Shown here: positions 15,390-23,587 of the stretch, one piece after another
Layout: each line of letters starts with the position of its first letter
Numbering within the stretch: the first letter of the stretch is position 1
Origin: Scatosoma sp048465415
GTDB lineage: Bacteria > Bacillota > Clostridia > Christensenellales > Borkfalkiaceae
Direction of reading: 5' to 3'
DNA: 64,000 nt
Assembly (NCBI GenBank): GCA_048465415.1
Contig: DBFWLO010000009.1
Coordinates: 62,001-126,000 of the forward strand
Notes under the pieces: model-generated
What the model saw: the letters and a program-made list of their open reading frames with translations, nothing else
Told to the model about the DNA's origin: nothing
Databases searched by the model: none
Made by a program: the position numbers and the translations under genes

Positions 15390-15890
15390 TTATTTCTTAT
15401 AGCACGCCAGCGCGCTAAGTCCGGAGAGGAAGCCGCCGATCACCGCGAGAATCGGGCCGATCGCCCAGACGAATTTGCCTTCGCCGAGTTTGCCTATGCC
15501 GGGAATGTCCACATTCAAGGACGCGTTCTTGGAACAGAATACGCAGACGAACACGATGAGAAGAATCGTGGAGACGATCGTCAACAGGCCGAGAAGCGCC
15601 GCCAGAGGCTGGATCCCCTTCATGTTCAGAATCTTGCAAAGCGCCGCCGCCAAAAACGAAAGCGCCGCCAGAGCCAGCGTTATGTAGGCGAACGCCTTCA
15701 TGGCGCCGAGCATTTCGCCGTTGTCGAAGTCCGCAAGTTTATAGGAAATATCGGACGTTTTTCCCAAAACCGTATAGCTATATTTGAGCCAATCGACAAA
15801 TACGCCGGTGATCGCCAGCACCGCGCCGACGAGCGAAACCGCCGTCAGAATCAGCGCCGCCAAAGAAAGTTTGGTTTTCTTTTTTGCCAT
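15390..15890 (-). CDS. Four-TM membrane protein, unknown function
   Basis: Protein of 166 residues with four hydrophobic helices, a basic N-terminus (MAKKKTKLS) and an extracytoplasmic loop between TM1 and TM2 (FVDWLKYSYTVLGKTSDISY). ATG 15890 follows GGGAGG; the open frame continues to 15998 without a ribosome site. No family recognised. It is convergent with the AraC gene across a shared terminator. Confidence 0.8.
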   Translation of the reverse strand: MAKKKTKLSLAALILTAVSLVGAVLAITGVFVDWLKYSYTVLGKTSDISYKLADFDNGEMLGAMKAFAYITLALAALSFLAAALCKILNMKGIQPLAALLGLLTIVSTILLIVFVCVFCSKNASLNVDIPGIGKLGEGKFVWAIGPILAVIGGFLSGLSALACYKK

Positions 15891-16021
15891 AAATCCTCCC
15901 GCGAAAAGCCTTATTTTCGCGGGACGCGCCCGCAGCTTTCCGGTTGTTACAGTATACATTATACGACGCGGCGCGAATTTTGTCAATACTTTACGCACAA
16001 AAAGTCATATAATTATATTAC

Positions 16022-16939
16022 TTACTCACGGGAGGCAAATTCGAGAAGATCCGCGAACACCTCGTCCCTGCCCTGTTCGTTCAAGATTTCGTGGCGCATC
16101 TGGTGATAGAGTTTGCCCGACACGTTGCGATAACCGACGGCGCGGAGGAGCTGTTGAGCCTTGAACCATTTTTCCTCGCTGACGAGCACGGGATCGTCGC
16201 TGCCCGAGACGAAAAACACCGGCAGCGTCGGATTTTTCACGAGGTAGCGGCCCTTTGCGTACGTCTTTTGCATCAGACGGAATAAGTTCTCGAAGCCGTT
16301 GCAGGTGAAGGTGAAATTGCAGCGGGGATCGGCGTTATACGCTTCGACGATCTTTTTATCCCTGGTGAGCCAGACGTTCTTGCCCGGTTCGCCCGCGAAT
16401 TTTTTATCGCCGTTGCCCGTCGAGAGCTGCGCGAGCGCGGCGCTTCTATGGCGGCAGCCTTTAAAGAGCGCTATGCTGTTCGCCAAAGCGACGCCGACGC
16501 CGGCGAAGGAATTTTTGCTCGGCGAGCCGCAGACGACGAGTTTATCGATCTCCCGATCGTAGTTTTGGATATAGCAGCGCACGACCATCGAGCCCATGCT
16601 ATGGCCGAAGAGCGTCACGGGGAGGCCGGGGTATTTCTTTTTGAGGAGCCTGGTGATCTGCACGGCGTCCTCGACGATCGCTTTCGCCTTCCGGTCGCCG
16701 AACCAGCCGAGATCGGCTTCGGTCTTGACGCTGGCGCCGTGGCCGCGGTGGTCGTGAGCCGCCGCCACAAAGCCGTTGGCGGCGAGAAAACGCATGAAAT
16801 CCGCGTAGCGTTCCTTATACTCGCACATGCCGTGCACGATCTGGAAGATCCCCTTTTTCTCGCCTTCTGGCTCGTACACCGCGCAGGAAAGGGGTAATTT
16901 ATCGGTTGCGGATTCCACGGTGAAAGTTTCGATATTCAT
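16022..16939 (-). CDS. Alpha/beta hydrolase, lysophospholipase-like (S33 type)
   Basis: Hydrolase of 305 residues. The nucleophile elbow is GHSMG (Ser114), the oxyanion region is IVHGMCEYKERYADF, HDHRGHG follows, the acid is in VSGSDDPV and the His is in YHQMRHEILNE. This set matches PldB/monoacylglycerol-lipase-like 'serine aminopeptidase S33' proteins, which cleave acyl esters of glycerolipids. No signal peptide. ATG 16939 (MNIETF) after GGGAG is preferred to an upstream TTG at 16954. Substrate inferred from family only. Confidence 0.92.
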   Translation of the reverse strand: MNIETFTVESATDKLPLSCAVYEPEGEKKGIFQIVHGMCEYKERYADFMRFLAANGFVAAAHDHRGHGASVKTEADLGWFGDRKAKAIVEDAVQITRLLKKKYPGLPVTLFGHSMGSMVVRCYIQNYDREIDKLVVCGSPSKNSFAGVGVALANSIALFKGCRHRSAALAQLSTGNGDKKFAGEPGKNVWLTRDKKIVEAYNADPRCNFTFTCNGFENLFRLMQKTYAKGRYLVKNPTLPVFFVSGSDDPVLVSEEKWFKAQQLLRAVGYRNVSGKLYHQMRHEILNEQGRDEVFADLLEFASRE

Positions 16940-17059
16940 TTCTGTTGCTCCCAAACGTTCGCAAAAAGCCGCGACGTCTTTTTTATTCTTAGTCTATATA
17001 TAACCGGAATTTTTATTCTTTAACCGATTCGGCGGAAGAGAGAAAAATTGGAAAACCTC

Positions 17060-17087
17060 TTGACTTGCAGAGGATTTATGTTATAAT
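17060..17087 (+). promoter_or_regulatory. Promoter of the lipoprotein gene at 17119
   Basis: TTGACT, 16-nt spacer, TATAAT; the start codon follows 31 nt after the -10. Confidence 0.8.
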
Positions 17088-17118
17088 AGAAACAGATTTA
17101 TTTTTACGGGGGATTGTT

Positions 17119-18609
17119 ATGAAAAAAACGTGTTTATCTTTTCTGTCTCTTTTATTCGTTCCCGTGCTTCTGTTCGCAGCCTGCGGAAAGAACGGCGACG
17201 ATTCTTCGGGTACGAATCCGCCGGAAAAGCCGCGCGTGAGCTGGGACGGTATGGTCGTTAAAAATTTCGCCGACTACGCGGCGATCGGCGCGGCCAAAGC
17301 GGAGGTCGATTACACGACCGCAAAAGCGACGGCGGTGAGGTATGCAACCGAGGTGCAGTCCCCCCGGACGGAGTGCAATCGGCTCGTGGGGATCAAAGCG
17401 AACGGAGAGGCGGAAGAGCTCTTTTTCGTGGACAAGCGGGGCCAGACGTTCGGACAGGACTGGGAGCTGAGCGCTTTTAATGCGTTCGGAAACTTTACTT
17501 TCTTCTCGTTCAGACCGGATTGGTTTGATGAAACCGAGCTCATGGACAAAAACGGACGGTTTTTTCGAGAGGGGTTTGGCGTTTCTTCGGAGAACCGATT
17601 ATCAGCGAACTATCAGAATGAAAATTATATTCTCGACAACAAAACGGGAAAGATTTTCGGGGTTTTGAATATTCTCGACGCGCTGATCCCTACGCAAGAC
17701 AAAGCCGCGCTTCGGGAACAGGCTTCGGGAAGCTACGTCGACGAACAATGTTCGCTCGGGTATTATCTCGAACAAAGCAATTACAGCTATCTCGCCATAG
17801 AATTTGAAAACGAAGGACTCAACGAACGTTACGGGGGGTATTATCAGTTGGGAGCTACGGAAAGAGACCTGAAAGTGAGACAGGTGCTCTCCTATTCTAA
17901 GTTTATGGATTTCTTCAATATCGGTACAGAGCTCCAAAATCCACATAACGCCTATGTGGATATTTACGGAAATATTTTTGCCAATCTCAAAGACAACAAA
18001 TACCTCACGCCTTACGTATTGAAGCAGAAAACAGCGAAAGTTTCGTCGCTGCAAAAATATAACGCCGATCCAGAAAAATTATACATGGCTATGAACCACA
18101 TTATGTATTATATCGGCGACGACGGCGTGCAGTGTTTCGACGAGAACGGAGAACTCGTTCCGAGCAAGTTTACGCCGCCTACGAACCTCTATTGCGACGA
18201 GAGTATGTTTGTCGACTCGGTCGGACTCACCGACTTTTACCGGCAGTATCTCACCGTGCATCAATTTACTTTCCTGCTTGGAAATAAATTTTTTTACCGC
18301 CGCGTCGAGTTGGAGGTCGGAGACGAGAAAATAGACGGGGAACCTATCTATGCGAACGGGAAGTTTTATTTCCTCGCCCGGCGCCATCTTTTCTACTGCG
18401 ATCTTTTGACAGGAAAGAAAACCGAGTTCGTCAGCGACTGTCAGTTTGAAAACTTAAAGCTCGGTTACGACGGAAAATTGTATTTCACGGGGTTTAATGA
18501 AAGCCTCGACGAGATATACGGGATTATCCACGCTGACGACAGGGTGGAAATCGACGTTAAAGAGAAGGAAAGCGCTTTACATATCATTTACGTCAAGCCT
18601 CTCAACTAA
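17119..18609 (+). CDS. Secreted lipoprotein, unknown function
   Basis: Lipoprotein of 496 residues: signal MKKTCLSFLSLLFVPVLLF then AAC (lipid Cys), followed by a Ser/Gly/Pro-rich linker. The body has repeated short beta-like motifs ending in 'FFVDKRGQTF', 'NYILDNKTGKIFGV', 'FYCDLLTGKKTEFV', 'LYFTGFNESLDEIYGI', suggestive of a beta-propeller or WG/DUF5050-like repeat fold; this is a reading of pattern, not a family match. ATG 17119 has GGGGGAT upstream; the frame opens earlier at 17065, inside the promoter, and is rejected. Single-gene unit with its own promoter and terminator. Confidence 0.88.
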   Translation: MKKTCLSFLSLLFVPVLLFAACGKNGDDSSGTNPPEKPRVSWDGMVVKNFADYAAIGAAKAEVDYTTAKATAVRYATEVQSPRTECNRLVGIKANGEAEELFFVDKRGQTFGQDWELSAFNAFGNFTFFSFRPDWFDETELMDKNGRFFREGFGVSSENRLSANYQNENYILDNKTGKIFGVLNILDALIPTQDKAALREQASGSYVDEQCSLGYYLEQSNYSYLAIEFENEGLNERYGGYYQLGATERDLKVRQVLSYSKFMDFFNIGTELQNPHNAYVDIYGNIFANLKDNKYLTPYVLKQKTAKVSSLQKYNADPEKLYMAMNHIMYYIGDDGVQCFDENGELVPSKFTPPTNLYCDESMFVDSVGLTDFYRQYLTVHQFTFLLGNKFFYRRVELEVGDEKIDGEPIYANGKFYFLARRHLFYCDLLTGKKTEFVSDCQFENLKLGYDGKLYFTGFNESLDEIYGIIHADDRVEIDVKEKESALHIIYVKPLN

Positions 18610-18611
18610 AC

Positions 18612-18648
18612 AAAAAAAGAGTCCGCGCAAAAGGCGGGCTCTTTTTTT
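18612..18648 (+). terminator. Terminator of the lipoprotein gene
   Basis: AAAAAAAGAG-TCCGC stem with GCGGG-CTCTTTTTTT; strong hairpin plus T-run right after the stop. Confidence 0.88.
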
Positions 18649-18668
18649 GTTTGTAAAAACATGGAAAG

Positions 18669-18899
18669 TTACGCTTTCGCAAAGATCAGGTGTTTGAAAA
18701 GCAGGCACCAGACCACGTCCAGCCAGCCGATGGCAAGGCCGAAGAACGTTACCAGGATCGCGAACACGAGCGTCAGACCGCTCTTTGTTTTGAAAAACGC
18801 CGACCAACGGATGAGAATTTCCACCACCCAGTTGACGCCGGGAATCAAAAGCAACAGAATCTGTACCAGCCGACTTTGCCTATTAAACCAAACCGCCAT
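18669..18899 (-). CDS. Small two-TM membrane protein
   Basis: Protein of 76 residues with two hydrophobic helices (LVQILLLLIPGVNWVVEILI and LTLVFAILVTFFGLAIGWLD) joined by a basic loop (RWSAFFKTKSG). It has a good sigma-A promoter and AAGGAT before the ATG, which supports it over overlapping frames on both strands. No family recognised. Confidence 0.78.
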   Translation of the reverse strand: MAVWFNRQSRLVQILLLLIPGVNWVVEILIRWSAFFKTKSGLTLVFAILVTFFGLAIGWLDVVWCLLFKHLIFAKA

Positions 18900-18938
18900 T
18901 ATCCTTAATACCTCACTTTTGGTGAATTTTGTAACTTA

Positions 18939-18967
18939 ATTATACACCTTTATTCGCCCTTTGTCAA
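18939..18967 (-). promoter_or_regulatory. Promoter of the 18669 small membrane gene
   Basis: TTGACA, 17-nt spacer, TATAAT on the minus strand. The -35 lies within the last codons of the upstream gene. Confidence 0.83.
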
Positions 18968-19765
18968 TTTATCTACGCCGGAAATTTTTTTCTCCACCGA
19001 AGGATTTCCGTAATAGGCGGCCTCGCAGGCGCCGGCGCAGTTCACAGACAAAGAGACGTTGCAGGTGATCTCGAATTTCAGGCTGCCGCCGCAATCGAAA
19101 CGCGCGTTATCCGTCGTAAATTCTTTGCTCTTTAATGTCGCAAGGCCGTCGCAGTTCATGATCAGATTTGTCGCCGCACCCGCCATCTGCACGTCGAAGG
19201 TGCCGTCGCAGTCGAAAGATACCGTCTCCGCCTCCACGTACATCTTGCCCTTGACGCCCCCGTCCACGTCGAAGGCAACCGACGAGGCCATCAGATAGAG
19301 ATCGGGCGTCATGCCGCCGTCCACGTCGAAAGATACCGTGCCGTAATCGCCCGTGATCTTACAGTCCAGACGGCCGTCTACGGAGACGTCGAGCGAGTTG
19401 ATCGGCACGTTTTTGGGAATCGTGATCGTCAGTTCCTTTCTCTTATAGTCCATCAAAGTGCCGTTGATCAAACGTTTCTGGACGACTGTCAGCTTACCGT
19501 CTTTTTCCGTAAAAGTAAATTTTTCCTGGTCGCTTTCCGAATAGGACACCGCATAGGCGTCGCCGTAGGAGAGCGTCAGGTTCATGCCGCCCTCGCCGTC
19601 GATCCGCAGCTGCGAAAAATCGGACGTTATCCGGTATTCCTGCTCGGAATAGCCCTCTTCTTTGACCATGGTCAAATTACAGGCGGAAAAGGCCGCGGCG
19701 CTTGCCAGCATCAGCGTCCCCGCCGCAGCGACCGTGAAAAATCTCTTTACGTTTCCTATATTCAT
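18950..19765 (-). CDS. Lipoprotein with GIN/DUF2807-like beta-solenoid domain
   Basis: Protein of 271 residues with a signal ending in SAAAFSAC (lipid Cys near residue 29). The mature part is a run of short beta repeats such as QLRIDGEGGMNLTLSYGD, SLDVSVDGRLDCKITGDYGT, VAFDVDGGVKGKMYVEAETV and FDVQMAGAATNLIMNCDG. This recurrent 'V..DGG......G' pattern resembles the 'putative auto-transporter adhesin head GIN' (DUF2807/DUF4097) fold, a surface or envelope beta-solenoid. Binding partner unknown. Confidence 0.82.
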   Translation of the reverse strand: MNIGNVKRFFTVAAAGTLMLASAAAFSACNLTMVKEEGYSEQEYRITSDFSQLRIDGEGGMNLTLSYGDAYAVSYSESDQEKFTFTEKDGKLTVVQKRLINGTLMDYKRKELTITIPKNVPINSLDVSVDGRLDCKITGDYGTVSFDVDGGMTPDLYLMASSVAFDVDGGVKGKMYVEAETVSFDCDGTFDVQMAGAATNLIMNCDGLATLKSKEFTTDNARFDCGGSLKFEITCNVSLSVNCAGACEAAYYGNPSVEKKISGVDKLTKGE

Positions 19766-19850
19766 ATACGCTCCGTCGTGCTTTGTTTTCGTTCATAAAA
19801 AGGTCGGCAGGCCGTGAAACCTTCCTTACTATTATTACGAAGATTTATCT

Positions 19851-19879
19851 ATTGTATACTTTTTTGAACACCTTGTCAA
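19851..19879 (-). promoter_or_regulatory. Promoter of the 18950 lipoprotein gene
   Basis: TTGACA, 17-nt spacer, TACAAT on the minus strand, about 85 nt before the start codon. Confidence 0.8.
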
Positions 19880-19910
19880 GTTATTTTTACGAGCCAGCCC
19901 CGATTTCCGT

Positions 19911-20540
19911 TTATTTATGCGTTTTTTCACGCAGATGGGCAAAGGGGCCGACCTCCGCGAACGCGGGAACCCATGCGTTTTCTATCACCGTATACGGACG
20001 TATTCTCGCTCCGCTTTTGACGAGGCTTCTGCCCAAAATCGTCACGTCGTGGGAAAGAACGGCGCCGCTCTCCACAAACGAGGTCGCGTCTACGTACACG
20101 CCCGACGCGTTCTCGACGATCACGCCGTGGCGAAGCAGTTTTTTGAGGATCTCCCGACGGATACATTCCGCGACGAAGGGATAGTCGCTCAAAGAAAGAA
20201 GCGCCGCGCCCGCCTTCAAAGGGACGTACTCCGCTTCCGCTTTATCCTCTCCGTTGACGAGCGCCCAGCCCGCGCCGAAAAAGACGTTGCGCCCCTGCGC
20301 CTCCGCACGTCCTGCCAGAGATTCGACGGCAGATTTGGGCAGACAGGTATGCGACGAACGCAGAACGATCGTCGTTTCGCCCGCCGCCGGGACGGGAAAA
20401 CTCTCCGTGATCGCCGCCCCGAATTTCTCCGCCGTATGTTCCGCCGCAGTTTTGCCGAGAATTTTCAGCTCGCAGTCGGGCGTTCCCGACGCCGAAAAGA
20501 GATGCTCCTTCCACACGTACCAACGTACCGTTTTCCGCAT
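19911..20540 (-). CDS. GlmU-like left-handed beta-helix protein, truncated form
   Basis: Protein of 209 residues that looks like the middle of GlmU. Residues 1-115 do not show an intact nucleotidyltransferase motif. AECIRREILKKLLRHGVIVE plus NASGVYVDATSFVESGAVLS match the GlmU linker ('R..I...L..GV....P...YID....I'), followed by hexapeptide turns (VTILGRSLVKSGARIRPYTV), and the protein stops at VGPFAHLRE, where GlmU's acetyltransferase active-site coil would begin. So neither GlmU activity is expected. It lies downstream of the hydrogenase-ABC gene run on the same strand. It may be a degenerate paralogue or a scaffold/regulatory protein. Confidence 0.7.
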   Translation of the reverse strand: MRKTVRWYVWKEHLFSASGTPDCELKILGKTAAEHTAEKFGAAITESFPVPAAGETTIVLRSSHTCLPKSAVESLAGRAEAQGRNVFFGAGWALVNGEDKAEAEYVPLKAGAALLSLSDYPFVAECIRREILKKLLRHGVIVENASGVYVDATSFVESGAVLSHDVTILGRSLVKSGARIRPYTVIENAWVPAFAEVGPFAHLREKTHK

Positions 20541-20624
20541 ATTTCCGCTCCCCGATCTTTTCGATCCCTACATTTTATGCCCGTCGCTCCGCCTTTGTGA
20601 CGGGGAAACGGGCACAAAGACTTC

Positions 20625-21308
20625 TCAGGCTTTGGGAGAAAGGAGCACGGAGAGAAGCCGCTCCCGTTCGGGGCAGGGCGCGCCGTACGGCGAGGGAAAT
20701 TTATCCCGCGGCAAAGACACGTCGGCCGCGATCTTTCCGCCGCGGAGCACCACGACTCGGTCGGCGAGCATGAGCGCTTCTTCGAGGTCGTGGGTGACGA
20801 ACACCGCCGTGCGCCGCTCGGCGCGCTTGGCCGTCCACAATGCTGCGAACGCGGCGGCGAGCCGGATTTTCAGCGCCGTATCGAGGGAGGAGAAAGGCTC
20901 GTCCATCAACAGCAGTTCCGCCGGACAAAGGAAGGCACGGGCGAGAGAAACGCGCTGCTTTTCTCCGCCGGAAAGTTGTTTGGGGAATTTTTCCGCGCAG
21001 CCGCCGAGTTCGGTCCGATCGAGGATCTCTTCGATCTCCGCCGGCGTGCCGCCGACGTACGCCAGGTTTCTTTTCACCGTTAAATTGGGCAGGAGCCGGG
21101 GTTCCTGAAAGATATAAGAAACGCGCTCCGGAACGCCTTCCATTCGGCCGCTGTACGCCGTGAGCCCCGCCAGGATATTCAAAAGCGTCGTCTTGCCGCC
21201 GCCCGATTCGCCCAGCACGCACAAAATTTTGCCTTCCTCTATCGTCAGGGAAAAGTCCCCGAATACCTTTTGTCCGCCGTAGGATTTGGAAAGAGAGATC
21301 AGTTTCAT
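20625..21308 (-). CDS. ABC transporter ATP-binding protein (TauB/SsuB type)
   Basis: ATPase of 227 residues. Walker A GESGGGKTT, Q-loop FQEPRLLPNL, signature LSGGEKQR, Walker B LLLMDEPFSSLD, switch His in FVTHD. ATG 21308 follows GGAGGGC and overlaps the permease stop as ATGA, so the long upstream frame to 21530 is an artefact inside the permease gene. It is the last member of the SBP-permease-ATPase set attached to the hydrogenase operon. Confidence 0.93.
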   Translation of the reverse strand: MKLISLSKSYGGQKVFGDFSLTIEEGKILCVLGESGGGKTTLLNILAGLTAYSGRMEGVPERVSYIFQEPRLLPNLTVKRNLAYVGGTPAEIEEILDRTELGGCAEKFPKQLSGGEKQRVSLARAFLCPAELLLMDEPFSSLDTALKIRLAAAFAALWTAKRAERRTAVFVTHDLEEALMLADRVVVLRGGKIAADVSLPRDKFPSPYGAPCPERERLLSVLLSPKA

Positions 21309-22099
21309 TCCGCCCTCCCCGCCGCCAGACCGGCGGCGAGCGCGCCCAGGCCTTCGAGCGCGAAACCCGTTATAAGCACCGTCAAAGTCAGCGCGAACAA
21401 GGCCGGCATCTCCACATACATGCTCGCTTCCTGCATCATGCCGCCGAGACTTCGATAAGTGTTGGCGAGCACTTCCGCGGAGACGACCAGTTTCAAAGAA
21501 AAAGAGAACGCGGCGGCGGATTCCCGGCACACGTAGGGCGCCGCCGCCGGGAGATAGAGTTCGCGGATTCTCCGCCCCAGCGGGACCTTATACACCCGGC
21601 TCATTTCCACGAGTTCTCCGTCCACCGCCGCGAGCGCCGCGCTCATACCCGCGTACAGCATGGGAAAAAGCGCGAGAAACGCCACGACCACGGGCGCCGT
21701 TCCCGGCGTCGTCCAAACGAGTATGACGAGAAGCACCGCCATCGTCGGCAGACTGCGCAAAACAGAGACGATGGGCGCGAGAAATTTGCCGAGCGGCGGC
21801 AGCAGGTATGCGGCGACGGCGAGGACGAGCGCCGGAACGAAGGAGACGGCGAACGCCGTCAGCGTCCTTAAAAACGTGGCGCCGAACGCCCGCCAAAAAG
21901 CGGGATTCGTCAAGAGCCGTCCCGCCGCGCGCATGGAATCGGCAAAGGAAGGAAACAAGTAATCGTTGGCCGCGACCGCGTGCGCCAACAGCCACGCCGC
22001 CCACAGGAATACCAGCGCCGCCAGCGACCAGACGATGTTTTTTAAAAAACCGAGCCGAACAACAGGCTTTTTTTGCTCAGGCATCGTAATAGAACGCAT
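21305..22099 (-). CDS. ABC transporter permease (TauC/SsuC type)
   Basis: Permease of about 264 residues with six hydrophobic segments and the loop SRVYKVPLGRRIRELYLPAA (EAA-like region). The start is ATG 22099 or ATG 22084 (MPEQKK); both lie inside the 3' end of the binding-protein gene, so translation is coupled. Neither has a clear ribosome site. It partners with the ATPase at 20625 and the lipoprotein at 22077. Confidence 0.9.
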   Translation of the reverse strand: MRSITMPEQKKPVVRLGFLKNIVWSLAALVFLWAAWLLAHAVAANDYLFPSFADSMRAAGRLLTNPAFWRAFGATFLRTLTAFAVSFVPALVLAVAAYLLPPLGKFLAPIVSVLRSLPTMAVLLVILVWTTPGTAPVVVAFLALFPMLYAGMSAALAAVDGELVEMSRVYKVPLGRRIRELYLPAAAPYVCRESAAAFSFSLKLVVSAEVLANTYRSLGGMMQEASMYVEMPALFALTLTVLITGFALEGLGALAAGLAAGRAE

Positions 22100-23078
22100 C
22101 GGCTACGACCGAGGCCGCGGAAGCGTCCACCGCGATCAGACGATCTAAAAAGGCATCGATCTCGTTTTTACAGTCGCGCGCATATTCGAAACGGATCCCC
22201 GAGTGGGCGACGGCGGTCGGAGAAAGATTATTCTCGTTGAAGGCGGGCGCGAGGCCCTCGGTGAGACGCCGGGAGACGGCCTCGGCGATCGTTTTCGGCG
22301 AAGCGGTTTTCAGCCAGTCCGCTCCCGCCGATACCCGGACTAAAAAGTCGCTTACCCAGCTTGGATTGGCGGAGACGAAACTTTTTTTCGCGACCAGCAC
22401 CGCCTGCGGATAACCGTTTTCGCCGCCGTAAAGAGTCTGCAAGTCGCCGACAAATTCGAGCGGAGTCTTATCCGCTTTCACGCTCGCGGCGGGTTCGGGA
22501 ACCACGTAGCAATCGAGTTTGGTTGCGGGGCTCGCTTCTTCCGGCGTTATCGCTTTCAGATTGACTTTATCCGTTGCGGGAGCCGCGTCGTTAGTAAGTT
22601 CCTGCCAGCTCACGCCGTTTTTATCGAGAATGATCTTGAAGGTGAGGCCGGGAACGTTTTTCAGCTGCACCACCCCCACCGTTTTGCCGACGAGCGAGGA
22701 AAGATTTTCCTCGGTATACTGCGTGGAAGCGTCCGTGGAAAGCATATAGAGATTTCCGTGCGTCACCGCGCCGAGCAGCCGATAAACCCTTCCGTCGCCG
22801 AGCAGCTTGGAGGCGAGATTGACGGGCAGAATACAAAGCTCCGCCGCCGGGGCTTTGCCCGTGACATACGTTTGGATCGTCGAGGCGTTGACGACGTGAT
22901 ATTCGACGTTATCGTCCTCTTTGTCCTCGCTCATCAGCTGCGCCATCGACAGCGCCGTCGCGCCGTCGGGCATATACACGTCCACCGTCGCGTCCGCGTC
23001 GATCTTGCCGCCGCAGGCGGCGAACAGACTCGCGGCGAGCACGGAAGCAGCAAAAACGGCAAAAAATTTTTTCATCAT
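22077..23078 (-). CDS. ABC transporter substrate-binding lipoprotein in hydrogenase operon
   Basis: Solute-binding protein of 333 residues. Lipoprotein signal MMKKFFAVFAASVLAASLFA then ACGG. The mature part begins VDVYMPDGATALSMAQLM, like NMT1/PhnD-type binding proteins, and later reads KTVGVVQLKNVPGLTFKIIL. AAGGAG lies 7 nt before the ATG. The gene starts only 44 nt after the TM1266 regulator gene and is probably cotranscribed with the [FeFe]-hydrogenase. The ligand is unknown; a link to hydrogenase function is inference from position. Confidence 0.88.
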   Translation of the reverse strand: MMKKFFAVFAASVLAASLFAACGGKIDADATVDVYMPDGATALSMAQLMSEDKEDDNVEYHVVNASTIQTYVTGKAPAAELCILPVNLASKLLGDGRVYRLLGAVTHGNLYMLSTDASTQYTEENLSSLVGKTVGVVQLKNVPGLTFKIILDKNGVSWQELTNDAAPATDKVNLKAITPEEASPATKLDCYVVPEPAASVKADKTPLEFVGDLQTLYGGENGYPQAVLVAKKSFVSANPSWVSDFLVRVSAGADWLKTASPKTIAEAVSRRLTEGLAPAFNENNLSPTAVAHSGIRFEYARDCKNEIDAFLDRLIAVDASAASVVADAFYYDA

Positions 23079-23122
23079 GTATAAACTCCTTTTTATGGTT
23101 TCTAATCGCAGAAAATCGGTCT

Positions 23123-23371
23123 TTAAAGTTTACCGAACAGCGCTTTGACGCCGACGTTTTCCACCCGCCCCAGCTTGCCCGTCAGGGCGTTGGCGATCTC
23201 GACCGGCGCGTCCAGCACCACGGAAAGCACGGAAATGCCTTTTTCTCTGTACGGTATCCCCATGCGGCCGAGAATATATTCCCCGTAGGAGGAAAGGATC
23301 GCATTGATTTTTTCACTGGCCGTTCGGTCGGTAACGATGATACTGACGACGGCGATACGGTTTTCGGACAT
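23123..23371 (-). CDS. TM1266-family iron-only hydrogenase system regulator
   Basis: Protein of 82 residues: IAVVSIIVTDRTASEKINAI, YGEYILGRMGIPYREKGISV, LSVVLDAPVEIANALTGKLG. This is the ACT/NikR-C-like fold of the TM1266 family, which is repeatedly found next to [FeFe]-hydrogenases and is annotated as a putative regulator of that system. It lies directly downstream of such a hydrogenase here. Its ribosome site AAGGAG is buried in a 10-bp hairpin (23377-23399), so its translation is probably controlled. Confidence 0.9.
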   Translation of the reverse strand: MSENRIAVVSIIVTDRTASEKINAILSSYGEYILGRMGIPYREKGISVLSVVLDAPVEIANALTGKLGRVENVGVKALFGKL

Positions 23372-23587
23372 AAAAACTCCTTTGCCGGCGGCAAAGGAGC
23401 GGAATTTTCCCGTAAAACGTCTCTGTTGGCAGCGCCGGAGGTGTCGGATCTGCGTCCGAAATAAACCTGCGGTTTTGCAAGAGTCGGAATATTTCCTTTT
23501 GCCGTCGGATATTTCTTTCGGTTCAAGTAACTTGTCGGCTCTCCCGCGGCGGCTTCGCCGCGGGAGAGTCTCTTTAAAAGGAATTCG
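23372..23587 (-). promoter_or_regulatory. Structured intercistronic region, hydrogenase to TM1266
   Basis: 216 nt without a gene. Read on the minus strand: a 13-bp hairpin CTCTCCCGCGGCG / CGCCGCGGGAGAG (23568-23539) without a T-run, then two direct copies of GAAATAT(T)CCGAC, and finally CTCCTTTGCC / GGCAAAGGAG (23399-23377), where the 3' arm contains the ribosome site 5 nt before the TM1266 ATG. The last hairpin plus TTTTT could also act as a weak terminator. A riboswitch or protein-binding control site is possible; no known class recognised. Confidence 0.5.

Noticed and set aside
17065..17118. Extended start of the lipoprotein gene
   Set aside because: The extra codons overlap the promoter; MKKTCL is a normal lipoprotein start with a ribosome site.
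18577..18939. Other frames overlapping the small membrane gene at 18669
   Set aside because: They lack ribosome sites and membrane or family features; the 18669-18899 frame has promoter, ribosome site and two clear TM helices.
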